The position numbers were made by a program, and so were the translations under genes. Positions 1 to 7,861 of a stretch of 24,026 nucleotides of DNA are shown here, piece after piece (position 1 is the stretch's first letter; the number at the start of each line of letters is the position of its first letter). The notes beneath the pieces are model-generated. The model worked only from the letters and a program-made list of their open reading frames with translations. It made no database searches and had not been told where the DNA came from. The DNA is from DATFPQ01 sp035264765 (GTDB lineage Bacteria; Actinomycetota; Actinomycetes; Actinomycetales; Angustibacteraceae), in assembly GCA_035264765.1 (NCBI GenBank), contig DATFPQ010000227.1:1-24026 (forward strand), read 5' to 3'.

Positions 1-98
1 TCCATGGTGGGCACAGCATCGCCCCTGGGCCGGGACCCTTCAACTCGGGCGCATCCCCCGCCCTCTTCGACGCGATGTCCGGGGCCCCGCCCTGCACC

Positions 99-104
99 TA
101 GACT
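99..104 (+). promoter_or_regulatory. Putative -10 box (TAGACT) of the tRNA-Arg gene
   Basis: TAGACT fits the actinobacterial TANNNT -10 pattern and lies 33 nt before the mature 5' end of the tRNA. No convincing -35 hexamer is visible 16–18 bp upstream, so this is a weak call based on pattern and position. Confidence 0.35.
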
Positions 105-137
105 CTGAGTGCCTCGAGGTCGGACGACGCGGGGCGG

Positions 138-210
138 GCGCCCGTAGCTCAACGGATAGAGCAGCGGCCTTCTAATCCGCTGGTTGCAGGTTCGAGTCCT
201 GCCGGGCGCG
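138..210 (+). tRNA. tRNA-Arg (anticodon TCT)
   Basis: A 73-nt cloverleaf can be drawn by eye. The acceptor stem GCGCCCG (138–144) pairs fully with CGGGCGC (203–209), followed by discriminator G210; no CCA is encoded. The T arm is GCAGG/CCTGC around a TTCGAGT loop (186–202). The anticodon loop CTTCTAA (169–175) presents TCT at 171–173, which reads AGA arginine codons. The anticodon stem (164–168 with 176–180) has one C-T mismatch at the loop-proximal pair. No strong terminator follows; the best hairpin is a 5-bp GCCCT/AGGGC stem (210–228). No repeat of the tRNA 3' end that would mark an integration site was found in the window. Confidence 0.93.
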
Positions 211-425
211 CCCTCAACGTCGTAGGGCAAGGTCCCCAGCCCCGCAGCACTCGCGTATGTCGGCATGGCCAACACGCGACGGCTCACCCGGGCAGAACGC
301 ACGAACCGGCGTGCCGCTGAACGCATAGGGCGAGCAGCCGTTGCCAGGACGTGGGGGAAGTCAGCCGCGGGGTCTGAGGTCGTCGGCGGGATGGTCGTGA
401 AGTAGCCGTTCGCCTGTGCGTCCGA
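211..425. other. Intergenic stretch with one doubtful 46-codon reading frame
   Basis: The gap between tRNA-Arg and the DUF4386 gene holds one short forward frame (ATG at 265, TAG at 403–405) that would give an Arg/Ala-rich 46-residue peptide. It has no Shine-Dalgarno sequence and its third-position GC is lower than in neighbouring genes, so it is probably not translated. Nothing else was recognised. Confidence 0.3.
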
Positions 426-1139
426 CTACGAACTCGCGCCCCGCGCGACTGATCCACTATCTACCCCAGCGAGAATCGGAGACGGCCTGAATCCCCTGAC
501 GATCAGATAGATACCGAACGACAGCTCCCAGAAGAACTCCGGAATCGTCGCGACGCCCTGCACCGCGGACCCGCGCTCGATGACGTCGAACATGACGGCG
601 ACTCCGGAGGCCGCGACCAAAGGACCTCCGATGAGCCCCAGCATCGCCATGCCTTGAGGCACCAGCCCGGACCGATACATCAGGTAGCCCAGGATCATTC
701 CGTTCGCGACGCCGGCGAAGAAGCCTGGCCCGACCAGGAACGCTCGATCATAGATCGCGACGAAAGCCTCGCCGAGAGCGGGGTCCTGGCCAGCCGTGCC
801 TTCCTGCCGCATGAAAAGGAAGGTGAGGAGGCTGATGATGCCGATGGCGATGAATACGGCCTCGACCAGGCGCGCTGCGAAGTAACCCAGAGCGAGGCCT
901 TCGCTGAACCGCCTGTAGACCGCATACGGCACCACGGCGGTGCCGACGTTGGCGATGATGAGAATGAGTTCGAGGACAGCGCCCAAAGCCACGCTCGCGG
1001 TGGGGTCAGCGCCGACACCAGTGATGTAATCCGGATTATTCCGGACCGGTGCGTAGAAGATGAAGTACGCGGGGATAGAAGTGACGAAGGTGACCACCAT
1101 CAACCAGCCGGTAAGGGCGGCGATCTTCCGCGTGTCCAT
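426..1139 (-). CDS. DUF4386-type multi-pass membrane protein
   Basis: A predicted 237-residue integral membrane protein with about six hydrophobic segments. It begins with a short charged stretch, MDTRKIAAL, running straight into the first membrane segment, and contains a loop rich in Asn, Pro and Asp after the second turn. This opening and the spacing of segments resemble DUF4386 proteins (about 220–240 aa), whose function is unknown. The ATG at 1139 was chosen over an in-frame GTG at 1157 because family members start with this MDTRKIA-like run; neither start has a clear ribosome-binding site. The gene stands alone, 91 bp downstream of the ANTAR regulator on the same strand, and could be co-transcribed with it. 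The family call comes from memory of the pattern, not a search. Confidence 0.75.
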   Translation of the reverse strand: MDTRKIAALTGWLMVVTFVTSIPAYFIFYAPVRNNPDYITGVGADPTASVALGAVLELILIIANVGTAVVPYAVYRRFSEGLALGYFAARLVEAVFIAIGIISLLTFLFMRQEGTAGQDPALGEAFVAIYDRAFLVGPGFFAGVANGMILGYLMYRSGLVPQGMAMLGLIGGPLVAASGVAVMFDVIERGSAVQGVATIPEFFWELSFGIYLIVRGFRPSPILAGVDSGSVARGASS

Positions 1140-1230
1140 GGTGGGACCGTAGCGCACGCCGACTACGAGCCAAACGGGCGAACACGCAGCGCTTTACGCC
1201 CACACGCAGAGCAACAAAGACGCCAACCGA

Positions 1231-1989
1231 CTAGTTGGGATCGACGAACCGGGTGGGGGACGGCGGGACTCCCCCGACGGCTTCCACCACCTCGGCGGCG
1301 ATGTCCCGCAGCTTGCGGTTCTGCCGCTGGGACGCCGTACGCAGCCAGCCGAACGCCTCCTCGGCGGGCGTCCGGTTACGCGCCATCAGGATCCCGATGG
1401 CCTGGTCGATGACACTGCGCGAAGCCAGGGCGTCCCTCAGCTGCTCGGTCAGCTCGGTCTGCTGCGCCTGACGGGTCACCACGGTGAGGGCAGCAGAGGC
1501 CTGCCCGGCGAAGGCCAGAGCAAGCTCGCGCTCCGGCACCCCGAAGGCACCCGGCTCCGTCGAGTACAGGTTGAGGGCTCCTCGGTGCTGACCGTTGACC
1601 AACAGCGGCAAAGACAAAGAGCTGCGGACCCCGTGCCGAAGCGCCCGTTCGGCGTAGCCCCCCCAGCGGCGTTCACCGTGCATGTCCGGGACGTCGACGA
1701 TCTCGCCGGTGCTCATGCTCTGCAGGCAGGGGCCTTGACCCTGGCCGTACTGCTCCTCGTCGACCAACGCCGCGAGCAGCGCGCTGGAGGCGACGGTGAC
1801 GGGTTGCCGGTCCCGTCGAAGGGTAATGCCGCACGCAGCCGGTGGGTGAAGAACGCCGGCTGCCAGCCGCGCCAGGTCGTCGAGCAGTCGGTCCACTGTC
1901 GGGGTGGCCAGCATCAGGCTGACCAGCTCCGCGAGCGCGCCGGCCAGGTCGGGGCTCGCGTCGCGCGACGCCGAAGGAGCCCGGTCCAT
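1231..1989 (-). CDS. GAF and ANTAR domain-containing RNA-binding regulator
   Basis: 252 residues. Residues about 20–172 form a GAF sensor domain, with the typical end GALNLYS (137–143) followed by AFAGQASAAL. Residues about 182–237 form an ANTAR domain with the hallmark SRSVIDQAIGILMAR helix, then PAEEAFGWLRTASQ and the closing KLRDIAAEVV. ANTAR domains bind paired RNA hairpins and act as transcription antiterminators; GAF–ANTAR proteins are abundant in actinobacteria. The ligand cannot be inferred. The ATG at 1989 has GGAG 10 nt upstream. No transmembrane segment or receiver domain is seen, so it is a soluble one-component regulator. It is divergent from a STAS protein, a common actinobacterial pairing suggesting a shared stress-signalling role, which is inference. 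Confidence 0.92.
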   Translation of the reverse strand: MDRAPSASRDASPDLAGALAELVSLMLATPTVDRLLDDLARLAAGVLHPPAACGITLRRDRQPVTVASSALLAALVDEEQYGQGQGPCLQSMSTGEIVDVPDMHGERRWGGYAERALRHGVRSSLSLPLLVNGQHRGALNLYSTEPGAFGVPERELALAFAGQASAALTVVTRQAQQTELTEQLRDALASRSVIDQAIGILMARNRTPAEEAFGWLRTASQRQNRKLRDIAAEVVEAVGGVPPSPTRFVDPN

Positions 1990-2010
1990 GTCTACCCGTC
2001 TCCGAAGCGC

Positions 2011-2026
2011 CGTCCCGTGCGGGACG
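2011..2026 (-). other. Short hairpin in the leader of the ANTAR gene
   Basis: CGTCCC (2011–2016) and GGGACG (2021–2026) form a perfect 6-bp stem around a 4-nt loop, 21 bp upstream of the ANTAR start and probably within its 5' leader. It is not a canonical ANTAR target, which has two hairpins with hexanucleotide loops, so any role in autoregulation is speculative. Confidence 0.2.
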
Positions 2027-2224
2027 CCGCTCGCGCTAGTAGATCGACCGCGAACGACGTCACCTTGGTCGGCAGCGCACGAGAGGTCCTCGGCACTCTC
2101 ACAGTACGCCCGGCCGGTCCTGGTGGCGTTGCCCCCTTGCCCGACCTATGGTGGTGTTTGGGTTCGGTGAACAGCCCGCGACGACGCCCTCCTGGGCACC
2201 AGCGACACTCGCGGAGGTTTCGCC

Positions 2225-2590
2225 ATGTCCATCGACAGCCGTCCCCCGCCCCGCTACGCAGCCGCGCAGCTGACGGGGACCGTCGCGTCGGACCGCAACG
2301 TGACGCTCGTCCGGCTCTCCGGGGAGCTGGACCTCGCGACCGAAGGCGCGCTTGCCGCGATCGTGGACGGGCTGCTGACCACCGCGGCCCCGCTCGTCAG
2401 GCTGGACCTCACCGGCGTGACCTTCTGCGACGCGCGCGGGCTGTCGGCGATCCTGGCCGCCCGCCGGCGCCTGCTGGCGTCCCATCGAGGGGTCCGGTTC
2501 AGTGGGGCTGGGCGCTTCCTGCGACGCCTCCTGCAGCTCACCCACCTCGACGAGCCCCTGAATGCCGACGGCTGGCCGACCCCGCGGTAG
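2225..2590 (+). CDS. STAS-domain protein (anti-sigma-factor-antagonist-like) lacking the phospho-serine
   Basis: 121 residues, a single STAS domain spanning roughly 18–112. The beta strand VTLVRLSGELDLAT (26–39) and the later block LVRLDLTGVTFCDARGLSAIL (57–77) are typical of SpoIIAA/RsbV-like antagonists, which bind an anti-sigma kinase and are switched off when a conserved Ser/Thr in the D-S/T-x-G-L motif is phosphorylated. Here that motif reads D69-A70-R71-G72-L73, so alanine replaces the acceptor. The protein may be constitutively active, act outside a classical partner switch, or be inactive. The start is well supported by GCGGAGG about 8 nt before the ATG. It is transcribed divergently from the GAF–ANTAR gene; no anti-sigma factor or sigma gene lies in the window. 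A TATGGT box at 2147–2152 is a possible -10 but has no good -35. Confidence 0.88.
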   Translation: MSIDSRPPPRYAAAQLTGTVASDRNVTLVRLSGELDLATEGALAAIVDGLLTTAAPLVRLDLTGVTFCDARGLSAILAARRRLLASHRGVRFSGAGRFLRRLLQLTHLDEPLNADGWPTPR

Positions 2591-2635
2591 GTCCGCCGGC
2601 CCCGGGGCAGTAGCGGGTCCGGCGCCCCGCGGACC
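2590..2635. terminator. GC-rich hairpin between convergent genes
   Basis: GGTCCGC (2590–2596) pairs with GCGGACC (2629–2635), and the interior can pair further. It fills the 47-bp gap between the STAS gene and the convergent SbcC-like gene, where a bidirectional terminator would be expected. There is no T-run on either side, so support is positional. Confidence 0.35.
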
Positions 2636-2637
2636 GG

Positions 2638-5328
2638 TCAGCCGAGGAGGGCCTGCTGCTCCGCCTCCCGCGGTCGCCGGTCGTCCCGCAGGCTGATCAC
2701 GTGGGCCGATCCCACCGACCGGTAGCGGTCGGGCGTACAGGTCAGCACGATCACCTGGGCGGATGCCGCCGCGACGGAGAGCACCGCCCCGACTCGGCGC
2801 AGTCGCTCCGGGTCGGAGTACCCCAGGGCGTCGTCAACGAGCACCGGCACGCCGTCCCGCTCGTGGACGATCGCCGCGCAGGCCAACCGCGCGATGATGC
2901 CGAGCTGCTCCTTCGCGCCACTTGACAGCGCGTCGAACGGCACCGTGGTGCCCGACCGCGTGCGGCTGAGAATCCGCAGCTCGTTGTCGACGTCGACGGC
3001 GAAGTCCGAGCCGAACACGATCCGGCCGAGCCGGGTGACCTGCTCGCGGTAGGGCGCGACGTACTGACGCCGGGACTCCTCGCGGTGGCTCAGCAGCGTC
3101 TCGCGCAGCAGCCGCGCCGCCTCCGCGCGCGCGGTGAGCGTCGCCGACTGCCGTTCGGCCACCGCCAGCGCGGTGCGTGCGTCATCGAGCTGCTGTTGCC
3201 GACCGAGGCTCCCGACGACCTCGAGCCGCGCCGTCACGGACGCGAGCTCCTGCTGACGGGTCGCGAGGTCGTGCTCCAGCCGGGTCACGACGTCGCGCGC
3301 GTTCGTCAGGCGGGGCCGAAGGCTGTCCGCGTCCGCCTCGCCGAGCCGGCGCAGCAACAGCGCCTCCTCATCCGCGGCGGCCGCGACCAGCGAGGCGCAT
3401 CGTTCCACTCGGGAGTCGAGGTCGGCGTCCGCAACCTGCTCCCGAGCCGTCGCCAGCCGGGCGCGGACGTCGCCGAGCTCGGCCTCCGCGGCCTGCACGG
3501 CGGACTGACCCCGTGCCAGCTCGACCTGCTGCGCGGTCAGCTGCTCGCGGCAGCCCGCGCGGGCCGCCTCGGCCGCGTCCAGCCCGGACCGTGCGGAGGC
3601 GTGGGCCTGCTGGGCGGTGCGGGCCTCCTCGCGGACCTGGGCGCCGTCCGGGGCCGGCGTGGCATCTTCCGGGCCGGCGGCCCCGAGCCGCTCCCGCAGC
3701 GCGCGCACCTGCCGCCGCAACAGTTCGGCAGGGTCAGCGTTGTGCTTTCCGGCACTGGCAGCGAGCTCCTCGGCCAGCTGACGGCGTACGAGCGACAGCT
3801 CGTTCTCGGCCAGCCGCCGCTGCTCGTGCAGCCGCCGCGCCTCGGGCACGCCGTCGGCGCCGGCGTCCGCGAGCCGACCGGTGAGCACCCGACGTGCCTC
3901 GCGGACGCTGTCACCGAGGTCGTCGCCGGCCGACCCGGGCAGCACACCGACCCGGAGCAGGTCGGGCACCAGCACCTCGACCGGCTCGGCGACCGGGACC
4001 TCACGGCCCTCGCCGGCCGCCAGCTGGACCTCGGCGCCGTCCAGAGTTACCCGGACCGCGGTCAAGGCCTCGAGCACCAGCCGGGCCGCCGCCCCCGACT
4101 GCCGGGCGATGGCCACGTCGACGGCAGCCGCGGCGTCCTCCACGGCCCGCAGGGTGGCGGCGTCGACCGGAGCCGCGGTGACCGCGCGCTCGGCCTCCTC
4201 GGCGCGCGCCGCCAGCCGCTCCACCCGGTCCAGCCGCAGCTGCAGGCGGTCCAGCTCGGCCAGGTCCTCCAGCCGGTCGGCCGCGGCCCGAGCCGAGTCC
4301 GCCGCTACCCCGGCTGCCGTGACCTCGGCCTGGAGCGCCTCCCGACGGCTGTCGTGGCCCGCCAGCAGCGCCGCGGTGCCCTTCACCGACTCCTGCTGCA
4401 CCTCGACCGTCGCCGTCAGCATCGAGACGGCCGCCTCGCGCCGGGCCGCGTCGGCCACCAGCTCGGCCCGGACGTCGCGCTGGTGCCGGACCCGCTCGTA
4501 CTCGCGCCGCGCGTCGACGGCGGCGCGGGCAGCCCCCTCGGCCCGCGCGCGTAGCTCCTCGGCCGCCTCCCAGCGCGCGGACAGGTCCCGGACGTCGTGC
4601 GCCGCCGCCGCGCGGGAGCCCTCCAGCTCCACGACCTCGGCGGAGAGCACGGCGTGGCGCTCGACGTCTCGTCCGGCGTCCTCGACCGCCCGCTCCGCCT
4701 CTTCGGCCCGCTGCCGTGCCGCGGCCAGCTCCTCCAGCGCCGAACGGAGGGCACCGGTTGGGCGGCCGGTCGCGGTGTGCAGCCGCAGGTACTCCCGCTC
4801 CACCGCCTCGACCAGGGAGTCGGAGCGACCACCGTCGTTCACCTCGCCGGCCGCCGCGTCCAGCGCCGCCGTCAGGGCGCCGCTGCCGCTCAGCGGAACC
4901 TGGCTCAGTGGCGCTGCCTGCATCATCCGCAGCGCCTTCCACAACCCGTCGTCCAGCGTGTCGGCGAGGATCTGGCGCACTCGCTCGTGCGCGGGCACGC
5001 CGGTGAGCTGCTCCGCCCGCGGCTCGTGGACCGTGAGGACCGTCTCGGTGGACCGGTTCCAGCGCTTGCGGTACGTGAACCGGTACGGCCCGGTCGACAT
5101 CTCGGCCTCGACCTCGCTGCCGACGTCGCGGCCGACCGGTTTCACCGACCGCACGGCGCTCTTGGTCGAGGTGTCCTTCTCGGTCAGCAGGAGGTCGAGG
5201 GCCTCCAGCAGGGACGTCTTGCCCACCTCGTTGGCGCCCTCGACGACGACCACACCTTCGGTGGGGAACACGAGCTCGCGCTCGACCGTGCCCCGGAAGT
5301 CCTTCAGCCTCAGCCGGTGCAACCTCAT
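2638..5328 (-). CDS. SbcC/Rad50-like (YhaN-type) coiled-coil ATPase
   Basis: 896 residues with SMC/Rad50 architecture. The N-terminal half-ATPase opens MRLHRLRLKDFRG and has Walker A at G31–S39 (GANEVGKTS). Long Ala/Glu/Arg-rich coiled coils follow (about 180–410 and 480–760). The C-terminal half carries the ABC signature LSSGA (801–805), Walker B VPVLVDDALGYSD (about 826–838) and a TCTPDRY stretch after it. Rad50/SbcC proteins use ATP to gate a partner nuclease at DNA ends. Here the coil apex has no C-x-x-C zinc hook; a short strand-rich segment (about 415–475, with TLDGAEVQL and EVLVPDLL) sits at the exact centre. Length is nearer B. subtilis YhaN than E. coli SbcC (about 1050). The ATG overlaps the TGA of the phosphoesterase gene by 4 bp, so they are co-translated and likely form one complex. 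Substrate is unproven. Confidence 0.9.
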   Translation of the reverse strand: MRLHRLRLKDFRGTVERELVFPTEGVVVVEGANEVGKTSLLEALDLLLTEKDTSTKSAVRSVKPVGRDVGSEVEAEMSTGPYRFTYRKRWNRSTETVLTVHEPRAEQLTGVPAHERVRQILADTLDDGLWKALRMMQAAPLSQVPLSGSGALTAALDAAAGEVNDGGRSDSLVEAVEREYLRLHTATGRPTGALRSALEELAAARQRAEEAERAVEDAGRDVERHAVLSAEVVELEGSRAAAAHDVRDLSARWEAAEELRARAEGAARAAVDARREYERVRHQRDVRAELVADAARREAAVSMLTATVEVQQESVKGTAALLAGHDSRREALQAEVTAAGVAADSARAAADRLEDLAELDRLQLRLDRVERLAARAEEAERAVTAAPVDAATLRAVEDAAAAVDVAIARQSGAAARLVLEALTAVRVTLDGAEVQLAAGEGREVPVAEPVEVLVPDLLRVGVLPGSAGDDLGDSVREARRVLTGRLADAGADGVPEARRLHEQRRLAENELSLVRRQLAEELAASAGKHNADPAELLRRQVRALRERLGAAGPEDATPAPDGAQVREEARTAQQAHASARSGLDAAEAARAGCREQLTAQQVELARGQSAVQAAEAELGDVRARLATAREQVADADLDSRVERCASLVAAAADEEALLLRRLGEADADSLRPRLTNARDVVTRLEHDLATRQQELASVTARLEVVGSLGRQQQLDDARTALAVAERQSATLTARAEAARLLRETLLSHREESRRQYVAPYREQVTRLGRIVFGSDFAVDVDNELRILSRTRSGTTVPFDALSSGAKEQLGIIARLACAAIVHERDGVPVLVDDALGYSDPERLRRVGAVLSVAAASAQVIVLTCTPDRYRSVGSAHVISLRDDRRPREAEQQALLG

Positions 5329-6455
5329 GCCCGTCCGCCCGCGAGGCGGTACAGCAGGGCGAGCGCGTCCTGCGCCACGACCGCCTCCTCGCCGCCGCCC
5401 TTGGCCAGCGCGGCGAGCTCGTCGACCGCGCCGTCCGCGAAGCCGCCCACTCCGAGGTCAGTCAGCTCGTCCCCGCTGACGTACACCGACAGCTCGGTGC
5501 GGCGCTCCCACAGCCGCAGCGACGCGAACAGCTCGCCCTGCCGCTCCAGCAGGTCGTCCAGCCGCGCGCGGTCGGCCAGCGACAGCGTGCCGGTCAGCGC
5601 CAGCCGGGCCACGGTGCGGTCCTTGTCCGGCACCAAGCCGAGGCGCTCGTCGAGCTCGGGGAGGTTGTCCGGCCGGTCGAGCCGGTGGTCGAGGTCGAGG
5701 AAGGCCCAGGTGCCGACCCGGTGAGTGCTCACCTCAGGCCGGCGCCCCGCGGCGAGGTCGACGACCAGCACCTGCCCGGGGTCGACCTCGTCGTAGTCGG
5801 TGACCTCAGGCGTGCCCGAGTACCAGACGGCGCCCGAGCTACCGACCGACGTCCGCGAGTGCCGGTCACCCAACGCCACGTAATGGACCGCACCACGCGC
5901 GAGCGCCGCCTCGACCTCCCCCAGCCGGATGAGCGCCGGGTCGCCGGCGTCCGGGCCGAGCGCGTCGACGCAGCCGTGACCGGCAACCACCCGAACGGTG
6001 CCGTCGGCCGGCAGCCCGGCGACGGCGTCGGCCACTAGATCGCACAACGGGTGCTTGGACGTCCACGGTGCGGCAACCAGCTCAAAGCCGTCCCCGATGG
6101 GGTACGGGCCCGGCTGGTCGAGCACGTGGACATGGTCCGGCTTGGCGGACACGAACGCGCGGGACCGGTAGATGCTGGCCGCGTCGATCGGGTCGTGGTT
6201 GCCGGGGAGCAGGTAGACCGGAACCGGCACGGCTCGCAGGGCCTCGAGCGACCGGCTGACGACGCGCGGGCTGACCAGGTTCGACTCGAAGACGTCGCCG
6301 CAGACCAGGACCGCGTCGCAGCGCTCGGCCACGGCGAGCTCGCCGACCCGGCGGACGACCTGGATCCGGGCGTCGGTGTATCGGGGCTGGGCGTCGGCGT
6401 CCAGGAAGTGCCGAGTCATGCCCAGCTGCCAGTCAGCGGTGTGCAGCAACCGCAC
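5325..6455 (-). CDS. SbcD/Mre11-like (YhaO-type) metallophosphoesterase
   Basis: 376 residues of the calcineurin-like phosphoesterase fold. Motifs in order are HTADWQLG (D8, Q10), CGDVFES (D54), GNHDP (N86, H87, D88), GHG (H160) and ALGDRHS (D197, H199). These normally bind two Mn ions and cut DNA ends in Mre11/SbcD nucleases. Two positions deviate: motif I is usually D-x-H but here is D-W-Q, and the last motif is usually G-H-x-H but here is G-D-R-H. The C-terminal third (about 250–376) would be the DNA-capping and ATPase-binding part. The start is GTG at 6455, preceded by AGAGGGGG. It is the first gene of an operon with the SbcC-like ATPase, sharing an ATGA overlap, so nuclease and ATPase are probably made in a fixed ratio. 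Endo- versus exonuclease activity cannot be told. Confidence 0.88.
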   Translation of the reverse strand: MRLLHTADWQLGMTRHFLDADAQPRYTDARIQVVRRVGELAVAERCDAVLVCGDVFESNLVSPRVVSRSLEALRAVPVPVYLLPGNHDPIDAASIYRSRAFVSAKPDHVHVLDQPGPYPIGDGFELVAAPWTSKHPLCDLVADAVAGLPADGTVRVVAGHGCVDALGPDAGDPALIRLGEVEAALARGAVHYVALGDRHSRTSVGSSGAVWYSGTPEVTDYDEVDPGQVLVVDLAAGRRPEVSTHRVGTWAFLDLDHRLDRPDNLPELDERLGLVPDKDRTVARLALTGTLSLADRARLDDLLERQGELFASLRLWERRTELSVYVSGDELTDLGVGGFADGAVDELAALAKGGGEEAVVAQDALALLYRLAGGRA

Positions 6456-6475
6456 GAGACCCCCTCTGCCAGCGT

Positions 6476-6498
6476 GGGCCGGTGCTCCTCACCGGCCC
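6476..6498 (-). terminator. Hairpin after the PrsW-like gene
   Basis: GGGCCGGTG (6476–6484) and CACCGGCCC (6490–6498) form a perfect 9-bp stem with a 5-nt loop. It lies 65 bp past the stop of the PrsW-like gene and just upstream of the SbcD-like start. It has no U-tract, so it is a probable but weak terminator or a leader structure of the SbcD-like mRNA. Confidence 0.45.
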
Positions 6499-6563
6499 GG
6501 GGGCCACCCTAGGTTCGTCGTCGGACAACGTCGGGTTGCCGCGCGGGGACGCTCCCGATCGGA

Positions 6564-7736
6564 CTACTGGATGCCGACGAAGCCGTAGCGCTGGGCCGTC
6601 ACCTGGCGCAGCAGGCTGCGCTCGGCCTGGCGGGCGTCGTCCGGGACGGCGGCGCGCAGGGAGCGGTCGCGCAGGAAGGCCAGCTCGGTGGCGGCGTTCT
6701 GGAACCCAGCCATCGCCCGCTTCCCGGCGCTGCCACCGACCGAGTGAGCCCAGGCGCGGGCGCGCCGCCGCTCGCCCATCGAGCCCAGCATCGCCACCTC
6801 CTCGGGAGTGAACCAGCCACTCGCGGCGTAGACCTGCAGGTGGCGGGTCACCAGGCGCGCCTCCCGACGGCGGGCCCAGAGCGCGAAGCCGACGGCGGCC
6901 AGGAAGATCGGCACCTGGACGAGCACGTAGATCCCGAGGAACCCGCGCAGTCCGGCCACCGCGCTGAGGTTCCACAGGCCGTGCAGCCCCACCGCGCACA
7001 GCAAGCCCACGAGCGGCGCCATCACCCGGACGCCGCGCCGCCGCGTGGTCACGGCCACGCCCAGCCCGATTCCCGTGCACATGGTGAACAGGGGGTGCGC
7101 GAACGGGCTGAACACACCGCGCAGCACGAAGGTGACCGCCAGCCCGGCGGTGCCGCTCTCCTGCAGCGACCGGCCGAAGTACAGAACGTTCTCGGTGAAG
7201 GCGAACCCCACGCCGGCAAGTCCGGCGTAGACGATGCCGTCGACCACGCCGTCGAACTCGCGCCGGCGCCACAGCAGGATGAGCAGGACCGCCGCGCCCT
7301 TGCAGGTCTCCTCTACCCACGGCGCGATGAGCACCGACGTGACGGTCGGGTCTCCACCGGCCTCCCGCAGCAGCACGATCGAGTAAGAGTTCACCAGCAG
7401 CGCCAGGAAGGTGGCCACGACGGCCCCCCAGGCGAACGCGAAGACGAGCGAGGACGTCGGTTCGGCCTCGAAGCGGTCCAACCAGAGGAACGCGGGGACG
7501 ACGACGCACACCGGGACGAGGGCGAAGACGAAGCCAGCCGTGAGTCCGAAGAAGCCCGTGTTGGACCCGATGGCCAGGACCGTGAGCAGCGCGCAGGCCA
7601 GGAACACGAGCACGACGACGAACCCCAGCAGCCAGCGCACCACCCGCGACCGGGCCGTGCGGTGCGGGGTTGTGACCGGTGGCACCGCGGCCGCGGCTCT
7701 GGGGACGGTCGACCAGGGGTGTTCGGGCGCGCTCAT
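6564..7736 (-). CDS. PrsW family intramembrane metalloprotease
   Basis: 390 residues, about eight to nine membrane segments. The PrsW/Abi-like motifs are visible: VEETCK (E142, E143, K146), then FDGVVDGIVYAGLAGVGFAFTENVLYF with E182 and N183, then SPFAHPLFT with H214. In this family the glutamates and histidine bind the catalytic zinc within the membrane; B. subtilis PrsW makes the first cut in the anti-sigma factor RsiW. The substrate here is unknown and no anti-sigma gene is adjacent. A Pro/Ala/Thr-rich cytosolic N-terminus (1–33) precedes the first helix, and residues past about 290 are soluble. The ATG at 7736 was chosen over an in-frame TTG at 7745 because a TAGCCT -10 box ends 8 nt before it, as in leaderless actinobacterial transcripts, and no Shine-Dalgarno is seen. 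It is divergent from orn. Confidence 0.88.
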   Translation of the reverse strand: MSAPEHPWSTVPRAAAAVPPVTTPHRTARSRVVRWLLGFVVVLVFLACALLTVLAIGSNTGFFGLTAGFVFALVPVCVVVPAFLWLDRFEAEPTSSLVFAFAWGAVVATFLALLVNSYSIVLLREAGGDPTVTSVLIAPWVEETCKGAAVLLILLWRRREFDGVVDGIVYAGLAGVGFAFTENVLYFGRSLQESGTAGLAVTFVLRGVFSPFAHPLFTMCTGIGLGVAVTTRRRGVRVMAPLVGLLCAVGLHGLWNLSAVAGLRGFLGIYVLVQVPIFLAAVGFALWARRREARLVTRHLQVYAASGWFTPEEVAMLGSMGERRRARAWAHSVGGSAGKRAMAGFQNAATELAFLRDRSLRAAVPDDARQAERSLLRQVTAQRYGFVGIQ

Positions 7737-7744
7737 GGCGGTCA

Positions 7745-7750
7745 AGGCTA
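7745..7750 (-). promoter_or_regulatory. Putative -10 box (TAGCCT) of the PrsW-like gene
   Basis: Read on the minus strand, TAGCCT matches TANNNT and ends 8 nt before the ATG at 7736. This places the transcription start at or next to the start codon, implying a leaderless mRNA. No clear -35 is seen. Confidence 0.45.
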
Positions 7751-7848
7751 GCCACGGCGCGCGTGAGCCGCCTCGCGTCGCTCCCGCCGCCTCCCTGCCC
7801 TCGTGCCGTCCCCCGGTCCGGGTCCCAGGACCCGCCCGGCTCCCGCCG

Positions 7849-7854
7849 TAGGCT
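7849..7854 (+). promoter_or_regulatory. Putative -10 box (TAGGCT) of orn, leaderless start
   Basis: TAGGCT ends 7 nt before the GTG start of orn at 7862, the usual distance from a TANNNT -10 box to the first transcribed base. There is no Shine-Dalgarno sequence in the 20 bp before the GTG, so the mRNA is probably leaderless. Confidence 0.5.
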
Positions 7855-7861
7855 GGCCCCC

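Noticed and set aside
3..101. Open frame from the left edge ending at TAG 99–101, possibly the 3' end of a gene
   Set aside because: The 32 visible codons are GC-rich and open, but there is no recognisable domain and the stop overlaps the likely tRNA-Arg -10 box. Too short to support.
138..210. tRNA-Arg as an attachment site of an integrated element
   Set aside because: No integrase and no direct repeat of the tRNA 3' end were seen in the window.
3085..5724. Several long open frames opposite the SbcC/SbcD-like genes
   Set aside because: They are Arg/Pro/Ser-rich antisense reading frames produced by high third-position GC of the true genes, with no family motifs.
6744..7751. Long plus-strand open frame opposite the PrsW-like gene
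   Set aside because: Its composition (Gln, His, Glu, Arg, Gly) is that of an antisense shadow, and the minus strand encodes clear membrane helices with PrsW motifs.
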